Origin: Closterium sp. Naga37s-1
Lineage: Eukaryota; Streptophyta; Zygnematophyceae; Desmidiales; Closteriaceae
Direction: 5' to 3'
NCBI GenBank assembly: GCA_947471745.1
Contig: CANJKZ010000517.1
Span: forward strand, 434,001-498,000
DNA: 64,000 bases
The notes under the pieces were generated by a model, which worked only from the letters and a program-made list of their open reading frames with translations, had not been told where the DNA came from and did no database searches. Of the stretch, positions 40,941 to 52,611 are shown in pieces; within the stretch, counting starts at the first letter, position 1; every line of letters begins with the position of its first letter. Made by a program: the position numbers and the translations under genes.

Positions 40941-42420
40941 CAATACAGGACCAAAATAAGAGAGTATGATATTGGTTGCAGAGGGGAGCCGTGGGTTTGC
41001 ATGCAAGACAGCGGCAGCAGCAGAAGTAGCAGCAGCATGTACATTAGTATCGGTGTCGTCACACCTCTGCACGCTGTCATAGCATGTCACAAAGCCCTGC
41101 GACTGCAGGAAGCGACACCCCTCGCCGTCCAAAGGGCTGTTCAGGTCTCTGCAAGGGGGGAAGAGATCGACGCATGCAACACACACACACGGTCAGGGAG
41201 GTTGAGTGATCAGATTTATCAAGCAAGAAAATGAACTGTTATATTGTTTCAGACTCGTACTATTTCCTTCCCCATTGCAAACAAACAGAAGGCATTGCGC
41301 AAAGATCAGGATGCGCAGACATTCATCACGCGCTTCAAACAAACCCAAAAGTGTGTCGGCAAAACGGTCCTGGCTGGCTTACCCGGCGAGCAGGATGGGC
41401 AGCGCGTGCACGTGGTGCGCGTGCTTGTAGGCATCCACGTATTCAAGGATCTTGTACACCTCGCGCAGCTGAATCACACTCAAGTTGGCGTTGTGCGGGA
41501 ACAACAGGTGCGTGTTTATCACCAGCACTTCGTGCTGCTGCCCTGCTTCCGCTGCTGCAGCATCAGCTGCTGCAGCATCAGCTGCTGCTGCTGCTGCTGT
41601 ATCTGCCGACACACCATCATCACCGCGGCCGTTCTCCACTGCCTGTCCCTCCCCCTCCCGGCGCTCCCCCTCCCACGTGCCCGTGAAGCGCAAGCGCAGC
41701 AGCTGCGCCACGCGGTCGCCGCAGTCGTGGAACAAGACCGGCTCATAGTCCACCACGCTCACCACCTCCCTTCCCGCAGCCGCCGCCGCTTCCGCCGCAT
41801 TTCCCGTGCCGGCGCCGGCTCAAGCGCTGGCGCTCGTGCAGACGGCGGTGAGCAGTCCGTCGCCGCGGGTGTTGGTGCAGGGCAGCTTGTAAAGCGAGCC
41901 GTTGCCTGCAGGTGCGACTCGTACATTCTCTCGAGGTCGCCGCCGTCGAACCAGAACTCTTGCAGGCACACCACGGACGACTGCAATGACAGCAGCAGGT
42001 CCACTATGTGACGGTTGCGATGGGATGGATTGGGATGTGACGGGATGGGATGAGAAGGGTTCCTATGCCTCGTCACCCTTGTGCCTTTTTGCGCATGAAG
42101 GTGGTGCACCCGCAGCACGTGGGGTTCCTGTGGCTGTACCCGGCGCCCTCCAAGTCCGTCGTGGACCCGCTGTATGTGGGCGAGATGCGCAAGATGCTCT
42201 CGTTCCTCAATCGCACTGGTGAAAGAGAAAGAGGATGGCGGCTCATGGGTGCTGTGGGGGTGGGATTTGATGCGATCATGCGATCAAAACGCTCCCTTCC
42301 ATTCCACTCTCTCCGCCCGTCAACCACCCGCACCGTCTCCCTGACTAAAATACACTCCCCTAACCTCCCCAACCATCCCTCCTCAATCCCCCTTCCCCAC
42401 CCACCCCTCTCCCCCACAGG

Positions 42421-42600
42421 GTCCTTCACGGTGCTCAACTGCTACCCATTCTTTTTGTTCAAGGACAGGAACGGGATAGTGAGCTACGACTATGTTTTGA
42501 GTCGACTCAAAACCCGCCCTTCCCCAATGATCCCCCGTTTCCCGTCCCCGTCCTCCCACAGGCTCCTTCACGGTGCTCAACTGCTACCTGTTCTTCCCGT
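42421..42600 (+). repeat. Duplicated GH17 exon
   Basis: 42421-42493 and 42562-42634 encode nearly the same segment (FTVLNCYPFFLFKDRNG and FTVLNCYLFFPFKDANG), each preceded by a cccacag acceptor. The first copy stops abruptly at a 20-bp palindrome (42494-42513). Confidence 0.8.
42494..42513. repeat. 20-bp perfect palindrome centred on GTCGAC
   Basis: Arms GTTTTGAGTC and GACTCAAAAC. Member of a short palindrome family seen elsewhere at 43660, 34293, 15223, 34067 and 9033. Confidence 0.85.
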
Positions 42601-43582
42601 TCAAGGACGCGAATGGGAAGGTGAGCTACGACTACGCCTTGTAACGCGGGTACAAGGGCTTCTATGATGGGTGGCGCTACTACCAGAACCTCATGGATGC
42701 CATGCTCGACGGCGCCGTGTGGGCCTTTGAGAAGCTCGGCTACCCCGACATGCCGTATATGAGTGAGTGCAACGCTGCATGGTGAGGGGGGCAGATTCAG
42801 AGTTGAGTAAGTGCGGTTTCTGGTCCTCTGAATGAGTGAGAGGTGAGGGGGAGAGCCGGGTGAGTGGCGGCGAGCATCAGTGAGTGCAGCGTTGCGTGGT
42901 GGGGAAAAGCAGGGGTGCGCAGCGTAGAAGCCATGGTAGTCACCTGTAACCTGCTCGTTTCATTCTCTGCTCTTCTCCTCCGCCCTTGCCTCCCTGCCCA
43001 GCTTTGATACCTTTTCCTGTTCCTTCACCATTCCTCACCATCCCATGCGCTCCTTCCTCCTCCTTCTCCCCTCCCCTCTTCCCCACCTCCCTCCATGCAG
43101 TCGGAGAGGCAGGGTGGCCCACAGGGGGCAACTCAGCAGCTACGCTCCTCAACTCCAAGCGCTGGACCACGGGCTTTCTAGCCCGCGCCAACTCCCTTCG
43201 CGGCACGCCCAAGCGCCCCGACATGTCCATCCGTGCCTTCCTCTTTGAACTCTTTGACGAGGATCTCAAGGACACCTCCCGAGCCAGTTTGAGCTGCACT
43301 TTGGTTTGCATTATGCTAACGGTATGAGCTTGATCTGCTGGGCACGGGGAGCAATCTCCCGCCGTCGAAGCCGCCAAAGATGTGGTGCGTGCAGATTCCG
43401 ACGGCTTCAGATGTAGTGGTGGGCGGCAGGGTGTCGTGGGCATGTTGGAAGGGAGGGGGAGGGTTGGACTGCGCGAGGGTGGGGAGTAAGTGCGGCGCGG
43501 AGATGAAGGCGACTGCGGTGTACAACGCATGGTTCCAGAAGCAGGGGCAGACGAGCGAGGCGTGCGACTTTGGCGGCACGGC

Positions 43583-43905
43583 GCAGGTGACTATGAGGAA
43601 CCCGTCCAAGGGGGCTTGCCAACTGCATGGGCGGCTACTGGGGGTCAAGTGACGAGGTCACTTTTGAGTCGACTCAAAAGTATCTTATCACCTTGATGTG
43701 GAATCCGTCCAAGGGGCACGTGCCGTTTGCAGGGGTGGCCACCGGGGGTGAAGTGACAAGCTGGGGGGTGCAGGCCGGGGTGTGGCGGCATGGGGATACA
43801 GGGAGGGTGATTAATTTACCACATGTAAGGTGTGCCAAGGTAGCAATAACGAATCCGTTCAAGGGGGCTTGCCAGCTGCATGGGCGGCCACTGGGTGTGA
43901 AGTGA
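43583..43905 (+). repeat. Three tandem copies of the X8 3' end
   Basis: NPSKGACQLHGRLLGVK* (to 43652), a diverged copy beginning WNPSKGHVPF (43697), and NPFKGACQLHGRPLGVK* (to 43905) share the DNA pattern aa.ccgtycaaggggg..tgcc..tgcatgggcgg. A fourth weak copy may follow at 43945-43995. The unit is roughly 110-150 bp. Confidence 0.75.
43660..43681. repeat. 22-bp perfect palindrome centred on GTCGAC
   Basis: Arms ACTTTTGAGTC and GACTCAAAAGT. It lies between the first and second tandem copies of the X8 end, directly after a small gtgac-gag-gtcac inverted repeat. Confidence 0.85.
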
Positions 43906-44421
43906 CGAGAGGTCGGGTGGAGGGATGAGCGGCGGCGATAAGGGAACATGCCAAGTGCATGGGGAATTCCTGGAGCATGGGGTTGAAGCAACGAGGAGGG
44001 GGAAGTGAATCACCTGATTAGACTGCAGTGATGTCTGCAGGACTGAGAATCTGCAAGTGCACATAGAGTGCACAGCCGATCTAATATATTGTTCTAATTT
44101 TTTTTTTTTTTTTTTTTTTTCGAATTCCGGAATAGACGTGTCACGTTAGGATCCACATTCATGGTACGTTACGATTCTTCCTAATGGTTACCGTATGCTG
44201 TTCCCAGAGGATCACTGTGTGGCCCATCAAACAGCTGCCAGTTAAACAAGGACCAAAGGAAACACGGTAGTGGAGGCGAGAGAGTTTCAAAAATTTGATT
44301 CCAGTCGAGGATTTGAAAGAGATACCTACGATCAGGGCATAATACTGGTTTTAGGCACTCTTAGTCATCAGACCTGAACATCTAGTTAGTCACGAATTTC
44401 AGACCTGGAATTTTTGTTTAG
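43906..44421. other. Spacer between GH17 remnant and gypsy element
   Basis: No gene recognised. Contains a T tract of about 24 (44097-44120) and the left target duplication TTTAG (44417-44421) of the gypsy element. Confidence 0.6.
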
Positions 44422-44747
44422 TGTAAAGAATTTTCTCGCCATTCCTTACCGCGATGATCACCATCGCGTACAGCAGCGCCCGTTGTTCGCCCGTTAATGC
44501 TAAGGGGGCTTCGTCAACTTCGCGCGCACTGTTTCACCAAACCTTGCACTGCTGGAGCAGCCGAGTCGGCCTACGCTTCGGGACTAGCCCGAACCTCGCT
44601 GCCAGCGTAGCACTAGCTAGCTCGCACGTACTAAGTTACCGTTTACATGTTTCGCCTATAAGTATTCGCTCATGCCTTCGCTCATACTTGTACTCGTTTG
44701 ACACCTTAGTGTAATCCTCCCCACCTCCATTCATTGCACCCGTAACA
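44422..44747 (+). repeat. Left LTR of gypsy element
   Basis: 326 bp, TGTAAAGAATTT to CCCGTAACA. Confidence 0.92.
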
Positions 44748-44930
44748 CTTGGTTATCAGAGCCACTTTCTTTTGGACTGCGCATCTCCGCACCCCAGGAA
44801 ATCAACTTGTGATTTTTCACTCGAAGGGACTCACGCCCCTAAGCACCTAGGAGCCGCTGTCCTCGCGTTCTCTCGTAAACACGTGTAGCCACGATTGCGC
44901 CTAGACTAAGCTGAGCCGACGCCCTTTGCC

Positions 44931-45969
44931 ATGGCTGAACATATCGACGTCACTACGCTCACGCAGGACCGTTTGAACGAGCTGCTGCGACAACTTCATG
45001 AAAGCTCCGAAGTAATCGCGGCACTGACGGTAGAACGCACGCCCCTGCAGAATGACGTCACACGAGCACACCAAGCACAATCACAAGCACCTGCCACTCT
45101 GGTACAACCCGCACCACAGACATCGCAGCACAGAAGTGTGGGGCAACTCGCGACCGCGGCGAGTGATGGCGTCGTCCGCAACGACGGAGACGATGACCAC
45201 GGCACGACACACCCCGAAGCGACAAATGCGGCCACGAGTCAACCCCGCATCACGATTTCTGAGCCGGCCGGCGAATCAACACTGCACTCGCCGATGCTGC
45301 TGAAGCCGCAGCGTCCGCCATGCTTTGACCCGAGTCAACGGGGTGGACCTACCGTTCAGGCGTGGATGTTCACGTTGAACGTTTTCTTCGACGCCAACTA
45401 CGTCTCGGAGGATACGGTGAAAATTCGCTACGCCGTGTCGCTGCTGTGAGGACCCGCCATGGACTGGTGGTGTGTCATCGTCACGAAGCCGATGGACTAC
45501 GTGACTCTACCGCGGCACGGGAAGGACAAACGGGACCCTGGGCGCCGTCGTATTTCGTGGAGGTGCCCCAATATCGCACGTGGGACGTGTGGTGCACAGG
45601 TCTGCATGCTCGATTTGAGTCCATTGCAGCTTTGATCGCGGCGCGTCGGAAGCTCTGCACTTGGCGCCAACTCGGTTCCGTCCAAGATTACACCAGCGGG
45701 TTTCTGGCCTTGTGTGAGCAGGTGGGCTACATGCACGAGTCTGAGCGCATCGACCGCTACATCGGCGGCCTGAAGCACGACATTGCTCAGGAAATCCAGC
45801 TCTGCGGTGTCACCGATTTTCAGGAGATTCTTGCTATGGCGGAGAAACTCGATTTCTTCTGCTGACCGAGACCGGGTTCCTACGGAAATAGCAGCAACTA
45901 GGGGCATTGGTCTCGTGGGACGAACGAGGGCGCTACGATATGTGCCGTCGCCGCGAATGCTACTGCCGC
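44931..45969 (+). pseudogene. Gypsy gag, 5' part
   Basis: Starts ATG 44931 (MAEHIDVTTLTQDRLNELL). A capsid-type region is readable as YAVSLL, then TGA at 45447-45449 where CGA (Arg) would give the usual LLRGPAMDWW. After a further frameshift it resumes as VQDYTSGFLALCEQVGYM and YIGGLKHDIAQEIQL, typical of gypsy retrotrans_gag. It is cut by copia 3 after 45969; its zinc knuckle reappears at 53860. Confidence 0.85.
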
Positions 45970-47234
45970 TGCGGAGATAACTACTACAACGGGAGCTAGA
46001 CTACGGGCTAGGCACGGGTGATCGTGTGATCTCTGCGTTCGTTGGTTCTTAGTCGTTTTCTTAGTGCTCACACTGCTTGCTAGTTCACGGAGCAATTTGG
46101 CAAGAGTTTCACTAGAGAAAGTTGACAACAATGGTACAATCAAGTTGGCATGGCAAGACTTAATCAGAGCTAGCATTCAGGTCGGTCGACTGCCAGCACA
46201 GCATGGTCGACCGCGTTCCAGCACGACTTGGTCGACCGCGCTCCAGCAGTGCAAAGTCGACAACGTGCCAACGCTGCAGGTTGACGGCGTGCCAGCGTTG
46301 CTCCCGTAGAACAGCAGCGCACCTACTTCGCAGGTGCTTGTTGATGATTGGAGGACTAAGCCTTGTCACCTGCACAGCGCACGCACCAAGTCATCTTCGT
46401 GCTGACGGCTCCACCTGATCCGCCACGTCGACCTCGGGATACCACCACCGAGGTCGGACTAACCAACGTTGCCTGGGCGACCGTCGCACTCCTTCGCAGA
46501 ACCTCATCACCCAGGTATCCTGGTCGACTGGGCAACCATGTCGACCAGCTGCTCCTGTATGTGCTCGTCGACCTCCCAAGTCGACGACCACACCAAGTCG
46601 ACCTCACCAGGTCGACCACTCCTCTGGTCGACCAGCTCCAGGTCGACGTCACTCCTGGTCGACCAGTGCAGTTGTCAGCCGACCACCCAAGTCGGCCACC
46701 CAAGTCGGCTACCCAAAGTCGGCGTCACCAAGTCGACGCCCCTTCTACGTCGGCGACCTCCCAAGTCGGCGACCTTGCAAGTCGGTGACCTTGCAAGTCG
46801 ATGACCTTGCAAGTCGGTGACCTGGCAAGTCGGTGACCTGGCAAGTCGGTGACCTGGCAAGTCGGTGACCTGGCAAGTCGGTGACCTGGCAAGTCGGTGA
46901 CCTGGCAAGTCGGTTTCCTGGCAAGTCGGTGACCTGGCAAGTCGGTGACCTGGCAAGTCGGTGACCTGGCAAGTCGGTGACCTGGCAAGTCGGTGACCTG
47001 GCAAGTCGGCGCCGACTTCCTGGTCGACGTGCCACATCGCCGACCACCAGTTGAAGTCGGCTTCCCAAGTCGGCGGCATTGCAGTGGGACCGTGCAAGTC
47101 GACCAACCCCGTCGACCAGCTCGCCCAAGTCGGCGTCGCCCACTGCTGCAAGTCGGCTGTACCTTCCGTACACCCCACCACGAAGTCGGCTCCGCCCAAG
47201 CGTGGACGGGGCCAACACACAACTCCCGTTGACA
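45970..47234 (-). repeat. 3' LTR of copia 3
   Basis: + strand begins TGCGGAGATAAC and ends CCCGTTGACA. Very rich in gtcgac and aagtcgg words. Confidence 0.92.
46770..47009 (-). repeat. 16-bp tandem array in copia 3 LTR
   Basis: About 15 near-perfect units of gacctggcaagtcggt. The matching array in the other LTR (53400-53622) has about one unit fewer. It accounts for the LTR length difference. Confidence 0.92.
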
Positions 47235-47367
47235 CTCCCCTGCCGCGTTCACGCTTGGCCCCCCCCCCAAGTCCACTCGGCAGTGCTCCTCGGAGAATAG
47301 CTCGTCGACGTGCACCCAACACACAGCACGTCGTCCACCGCACCAGCCATGCAGGAGGGCATGGCAC

Positions 47368-50300
47368 CTACTGCTGCACGTCGTCATCTTCGTCGCCCAC
47401 GTCGGCCAAGCGCACCTGGCCGATGGCGACGGAGCATCGGTTGAAGGCCGGATAGTGCAGCGCCTTCGTCAGGAAGTCGGCCGGCTGCTCAGTGGTCGGG
47501 ATGTACCTCAGCGAGAACTTCCCGCGCTTCACCATGTGCTGCAGCCAGGCCTGTCGCCGCTCCATGTGCTTGAGGTTGCCCGTCAACCCCATGCCCCCGG
47601 CGACTGTGATGGCCGACTTGTTGTCCACCCGAAGGACGGTCGGCTTCCCGGAACTCTGCAAGGAGGAAGCGAAGTCGGCGTCCTTCCTTGCTGGCTTCGG
47701 TGGCTGCCACGTACTCCGACTCAGTCGACGACAACGTCGCGCACTTGATGCGCTGGCTCGACCAGGAGACTGCGGCCCCTCCATAGACGAACACGTAGCC
47801 ACCTGTGCTCGTCCTGTTCTGCTTGTCACCGGCGTCGTCGGCGTCCACGTAGCCGACCAGCTCCAGCGACTCAGGTCCACCGCCGAACTCCAGGGCGGTG
47901 TCACGCGTGTTGGCAAGGTAGGCGAGGCAGCGGTCGACCTCGCGCCAGTGCTGGTCGCTCCTCACCGTGAGGCCGCTCCCCAGCTTGCTGCAGGCGAAGG
48001 CGATGTCCGGCCTCGTCGTCGTCGCCGCGAACTGCAGCGAGCCGACCTTCTGCCGGTACTCCTCCTCCTGTCGTTCCTGTGCCTCCTCGTCATCGAACGT
48101 GAGCTCGGCGTAGGCATCGACCGAGACCGGCGTCTTCGGGGTGCGCCCGGTCTGCTCTTCATCGATGAAGTGCCTACGCAGCTTGTCGGCGTAGCCCTGC
48201 TGGTGCAGCCACAGCTTCCCCGCCGACCTGTTGCGGACGATCTCCAGCCCGAGGTACTTCTGCACCGGCGAGATCTCACGTAGCGCGAAGGCGGACTCCA
48301 GCAGCTCCTTCAGCTCCTTCAGCATCTCGGTGCTGCTGCTGGCGGCAAGCAGGTCGTCGACGTAGACCAGCACCCAGCAGGCCACTCCGTCCTCTCCGAC
48401 CTTGAAGTAGAGAGCTTCATCGACCTGGCTCTTCTTCCACCCGGCGCCGACCAGCACGGTGTGGAGCGCCAAGTACCACAGCAGCGGCGACTGCTTTAGC
48501 CCGTATAGGCTCTTCAGCAGCTTGCACACCCGGCCGGTCCCGTCGTTGAAGTAGTCCGGCTGGGACATGTAGAGCACCCTGTCGAGCTTGCTCTGCAAGA
48601 AGGCGTTCTTCATGTCGAGCTGCATCAGGTTGAGGTTGCGGACGGCGACGATCCTCAGCGTGACGTAGCTCCCCACCGGCGCAAACGTCTCGTCCTAGTC
48701 GGCGCCGTACACCTGCGTGAAGCCCTTCACAACCAGCCTCGCCTTCTCGCGCTCGACGGTGTCGTCGACGTGGTATTTCGTCGTCAACACCCACCGGTTC
48801 TTCATGATGTTCACTCCCGGCGGGCGTTCGACCAACTCCCAAGTCCCCATGCTGATGAGGCTGCGGATCTCCTCCTCCATGGCGGCCTTCACCGCCGGGC
48901 CCTTCCAGCTCGCCAACGCCTCCTTCACCGTCATGGTCGAGATGTCCCAGCGGTGCTCGGGGTCGGCATGCATGTCGGGGTCGAGCTCCGGAAACTCCTC
49001 ATCCTCCTCGGCGTCGTCATACGCCAGGTCGTCGTCGTCCACGTCGTACACCGTGGTGAAGGCAGCGGGGACGAAAAAGTCGGGTGGCCTCCGAAGTCGG
49101 CCTGACTGCCGGGGTTCAGGCGGAACCTCCACCACGTCACTCTTGGTGGACTCCTCGGCGTCTCCTCCTTCGTCACCGTCTTCACTGCCCTCATTGTCCT
49201 GCTGCTCCTCAGTCGACTTCCTGGTCGACCTCTCCCCTGTGGTCGGCTGCCCTGCCGACTGCCTGGTTGCCGACTGCTCCGTGGTTGGCTTCACTGCTGC
49301 CGGCTCCCCTGTCGGCTGCTGCTCCTCGACCTGCTCCTCCCCTGTCGACGTCGGCCTCAATCCCACGTCGACTTGCCGCTCGTCACGTCGGCCACCGGCG
49401 ATGCCCTTGGTCGGCGCTGAAGGCGACGGCCCACTACTCCCCTCATCGCCGGAGGCCGACACCGAGGTCAGCCCGCGCAGGTCGGCCAGGAGCGGAGGGG
49501 CAGAGGCCGGAGAGAGAGGGGAAGGAGGGCGGACGGCCTCGACGTCCTCAGCAGCAAACTTACCGACCTCGGCGAGTAGAGGCATTGTCGCTGACGAGGT
49601 GTCGGTTGGCGGGGTGGACGGCGTTCGGCCAGACACCGGCCCGTGCTCCGACGTCCACTCGGCCAACGACATCTCCTCGTAGAATACCACGTCCGACGTG
49701 GTGACCACCCGGTTGGCGTCGACGTCGAGAAGCTTCCAGCCCTTGCTCGCCGCCGACACACCAAGGTGAAGGCCCCACCTGGCCTTCGGCTTCAGCTTCC
49801 CACCACGCTGCTGCTCGGGGACAAGGAACTGCGCCATACAGCCCCACACCCTCGCCATCGACAACTCGGGCTTCTGGCCGACCAGCAGCTGGTACGGCGT
49901 CGTCCCCGACGGCAGCGTCGACCGCTCAAGGCAGTTGCGGACCCAGACGGCCTGCCGCAGAGCGAGGTGCCACCAGTGGTGCTGCACGCCCATGTGCAGC
50001 AGCATCGTCCGCACCGACTCCACCACTGTCCTCATCTCCCGCTCCGCCATGCCATTCTGCTGCGGGGTGTATGGGCAGGTCAGGTCGTGGACGATCCCCA
50101 GCCCGTCCACGAAGTCGGTGAACTTCTTCCCGAGGAACTCCCCTCCTCGGTCCGAGCGAAACATCAGCACCGACTTCTTTGTCTGCCTCTCCACCAACAC
50201 CAGCCACTTCTGGAATTCCAGCAGCACATCCGACTTCCTGGCGACCGTCCTTACCCACACGAAGTGGGTCTTGCGATCCTTCAGCAGCAGGAAGTACAAG

Positions 50301-52507
50301 CTGCCGTCCTTGGCAGCCACGCGGAACGGCCCGCACAGGTCGATGTGCACGACGGCCAGCACGTCGTCGGCGTCGGAGCCTTGGTCGGGGAAGGTGTGCC
50401 GCGCCAGCTTCCCGCCGACGCACGAGACACACGGGGAGTCGGCGCCCGTCGCCGACTTGAGGTCCAGCCCAATGGCGACCTCGTTCTTCGCCGAGCTCCG
50501 TATGGTGTCCATGCCGACATGTGCAAGCCTCGCATGCATTCGGTCCGGCGTCGACTTCGTCTTCGAGACGATCGCCCGCAGGGCCACAACCTCCGGCGTG
50601 GTCGACGTCGACCTCGTTGAGCAGGGACGCAGGTCGGTGCAGAGAACACGCCCGGAGTACGTCGCCCGACCGAGCACATCTCCCGTTGCCGAGACGAGCA
50701 GCATCCCGTCGCCGTCCTCTTGCAGCTTCACGCCGTGCTCCTTCAGCTGGCCGGACGACAGCAAGTTTGCCCGCACACCCGGGACGTATAGCACGTCGGG
50801 GATGAGCACCTGCTTCCCGGCCTCCCCTTGCAGAGCGACGGTGCCGCGGCCCTGGACGTCCTGTAGTGCCCCATTGAAGCCGCGCACGTGCTTGATGGAG
50901 CCGCTCGGCTGCAGGTCGACGAAGACTTCCTTCGTCCCCATCAGGTGGTGGGAGCAACCGCTGTCGAGCAGGACCACCGCCGGGTTTGCCTGCACAGCTG
51001 CCGCAACCACCTGGAAGTCCTCCCCGGCCTCTGGCGCCAGCGAGACGGTCGGCTCCACGACGCCGACCAGCGAGCACGACGCCGTCTTGTCGTCCCGCCC
51101 CTTGCCGCCTGCAGAGGAGTCGGCGTCCTTCGCCGAGGTCGACGTCGTCGACTGCTTCTCCTTGCGCGGCTTGTTTCCTCCTCGACGAGGACGACGACTG
51201 TCAGACCTCCCGCGGCCTCCCTTGGCGTCGTCGTCGTCGGAGTCACTGCGGTCGGGGCACTCGAAGGAGAGGTGGTCGGGGTCGCCGCACAGCCAGCACT
51301 CCCGTCGTCGACCTCCTCCTCCTCGACCGCTGTCCTTGGTCGACTTCTTCTTGTCGACCTCCTTGGCCGGCTTCCAGCCACTGCTACCGCCACCGCCGGA
51401 CTGTCCGCGCTGCCCCGGTCGACCTCCTTGCTCCGCCGGGGCGACGAAGTTTGCCTGCGCCAAGAGCTCCTGTGACCGCTCAGCCTCCTGCATCGCCTCA
51501 TCCTGCAGGATGTACGAGGTCAGATTGTCCTCGTTGAGCGTCGTCCTCGTGCTCGGCGCCATTGATAGCCGCTTCAGGAGGTTGTAGCTGCTCGAGAGTC
51601 CCTGCATAACGTGGGTGACGTACGACGCCGTCGAGTACTGCGCGCCGGCCATCCTGATGGTGGCGAGAATTCGCCGGGCCCGGTTGCAGTAGTCGGTCGC
51701 CGTCTCCTCGTCGCCCATTCGCAGATGAGTCAGCTGCCCCTCCAGCTGGGCGATGAACAAGTCGTCGGTGACTTGGTAGGACGACTCGATGAAGTGCCAC
51801 GCCCGGTGGCCGGCGTCGAGGTACTCTCGGCACCATTTCAAAGCGATCTGCACGCCTGGCGAGCAGCACCGCGAGATGACCGTGAAGGTCAACAGCTGCA
51901 CGGCGCGAAACTCTGCTCGTAAGTCGGCGTGGTGCTCCTCCGGCGTCGCCACGGTCCCTCGGGCGAAGCCGATCAGCCCAGCCATCTCCAGCTGGGGCTC
52001 GATAGCTTCCTTCCAGGTGAGAATGTCTGGTCGACCAACGAGCGGCGGGGTGACCAAGATCCTGTCCGGCGTGAACTTGAAGTAGCCGTAGCTCGGTGCA
52101 ATCCCGCCCGCCGTCACCTGGGTCGCCGACATTGGCGACAATCCACTTCGTCGTCCTCCGACGTCGCCCTGTGAGGTGCCTGCAGCCGCCGTCGACCGCA
52201 TCCCTCGCGTCTGAACGCCGCCGACTTCATCGGCGTGTATCACACCTCTCTGCATCGACATGCCTCCCACACTGCTGCCGACCTGGTCACCACCGGCGTT
52301 GACGCCCACGTCGACGCCGACTTCTGTGTTCACCGGTCGAGGAGACGCCGGTCGAGAAGGGGGATGCTCCGACGCCCACATGGTGCGGAGTCCAGCCTCG
52401 ATGACCGCCCAGGGTATCGTCCCATACTCCTGGGCCTCATGGCGTCTCCTTGCATCCTCCAGCCGTCCCTCCAGGGTGTCCATCACCTTGGCGTCACCTA
52501 CGCGCAC
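47368..52507 (-). pseudogene. Copia 3 Gag-Pol, one stop and one frameshift
   Basis: Starts ATG at 52507. Gag with Gag_pol-type helices, zinc knuckle CWLCGDPDHLSFEC near 51300, protease LLDSGCSHHLMG near 50955, pre-integrase, integrase core HIDLCGPF near 50340 with SDRGGEF and NGMAEREMR, long Pro/Ser/Thr linker (49650-49100), RT from WELVERPPG to YVDDLL near 48355, and RNase H. Breaks: TAG at 48695-48697 in the DETFAP region, where copia elements usually have Tyr, and a frameshift near 47650. The C-terminus continues as VDNKSAITVAGG to VQQ* at 47368 in another frame. Confidence 0.9.
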
Positions 52508-52611
52508 GCTAGGGACTGCACGGCTGCCAGCCTACGAACAGCTTAGGTAAGTGACCTCTACGTCGACCTGACTGAAAGGTAAGTCGTGTACCGTCCACGC
52601 TCACCGCACCA

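Larger units (their letters stand above)
39312..42003 (-). pseudogene. Calcium-binding endonuclease/exonuclease/phosphatase (EEP) gene, broken and 5'-truncated
   Basis: Minus-strand exons: 42003-41383, 41148 to about 41060, 40846-40814 and 40723-40597 (duplicates), 40386-40228, 40008-39312. Seen: VDLLLSLQSSVVCLQEFWF (catalytic Glu), CGDRVAQLL, VLVINTHLLFPHN, GDLNSPL, WVSHRNH, VDFVWML, then two EF-hand-like regions (YITPEEF-type and DTRGSGPVDYKAF). Order and motifs match plant CCR4-like EEP proteins with C-terminal EF hands. The second EF hand lacks acidic residues at positions 3 and 12. Defects: a frameshift near 41895, in-frame TGA near 41825, a one-base loss in one exon copy, and TAG after AFEFF near 40330. 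The conserved N-terminal part of the EEP fold is not found upstream. The C-terminus is Gln-rich with a hydrophobic Ala-rich end. Confidence 0.75.
42100..43652 (+). pseudogene. GH17 glucan endo-1,3-beta-glucosidase with X8/CBM43 module, 5'-truncated and broken
   Basis: Readable parts: to 42218 (MRKMLSFLNRTG), 42421-42495 and 42562-42762 (duplicate exons GSFTVLNCY), 43101 onward (IGEAGWPTGGNS with the GH17 catalytic Glu; FLFELFDEDLK), then the X8 module (MWCVQIPTASD, ACDFGGTAQVTMRNP) ending at TGA 43650-43652. The family hydrolyses callose-type beta-1,3-glucan at the wall or plasma membrane; X8 binds it. Missing: signal peptide and roughly the first third of the GH17 barrel with the acid/base Glu. 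Defects: TAA at 42642-42644, and one-base losses near 43279 (CCC) and 43321 (GG). I count it as a pseudogene unless the indels are assembly errors. Confidence 0.75.

Noticed and set aside
46770-47009. CRISPR-like array
   Set aside because: The 16-bp units are contiguous with no unique spacers and lie inside an LTR of a eukaryotic retrotransposon.
48717-51587. Plus-strand long frames across copia 3 (up to 550 codons)
   Set aside because: They are antisense to the copia 3 polyprotein and arise from its GC-rich codon usage; no domain is recognisable.
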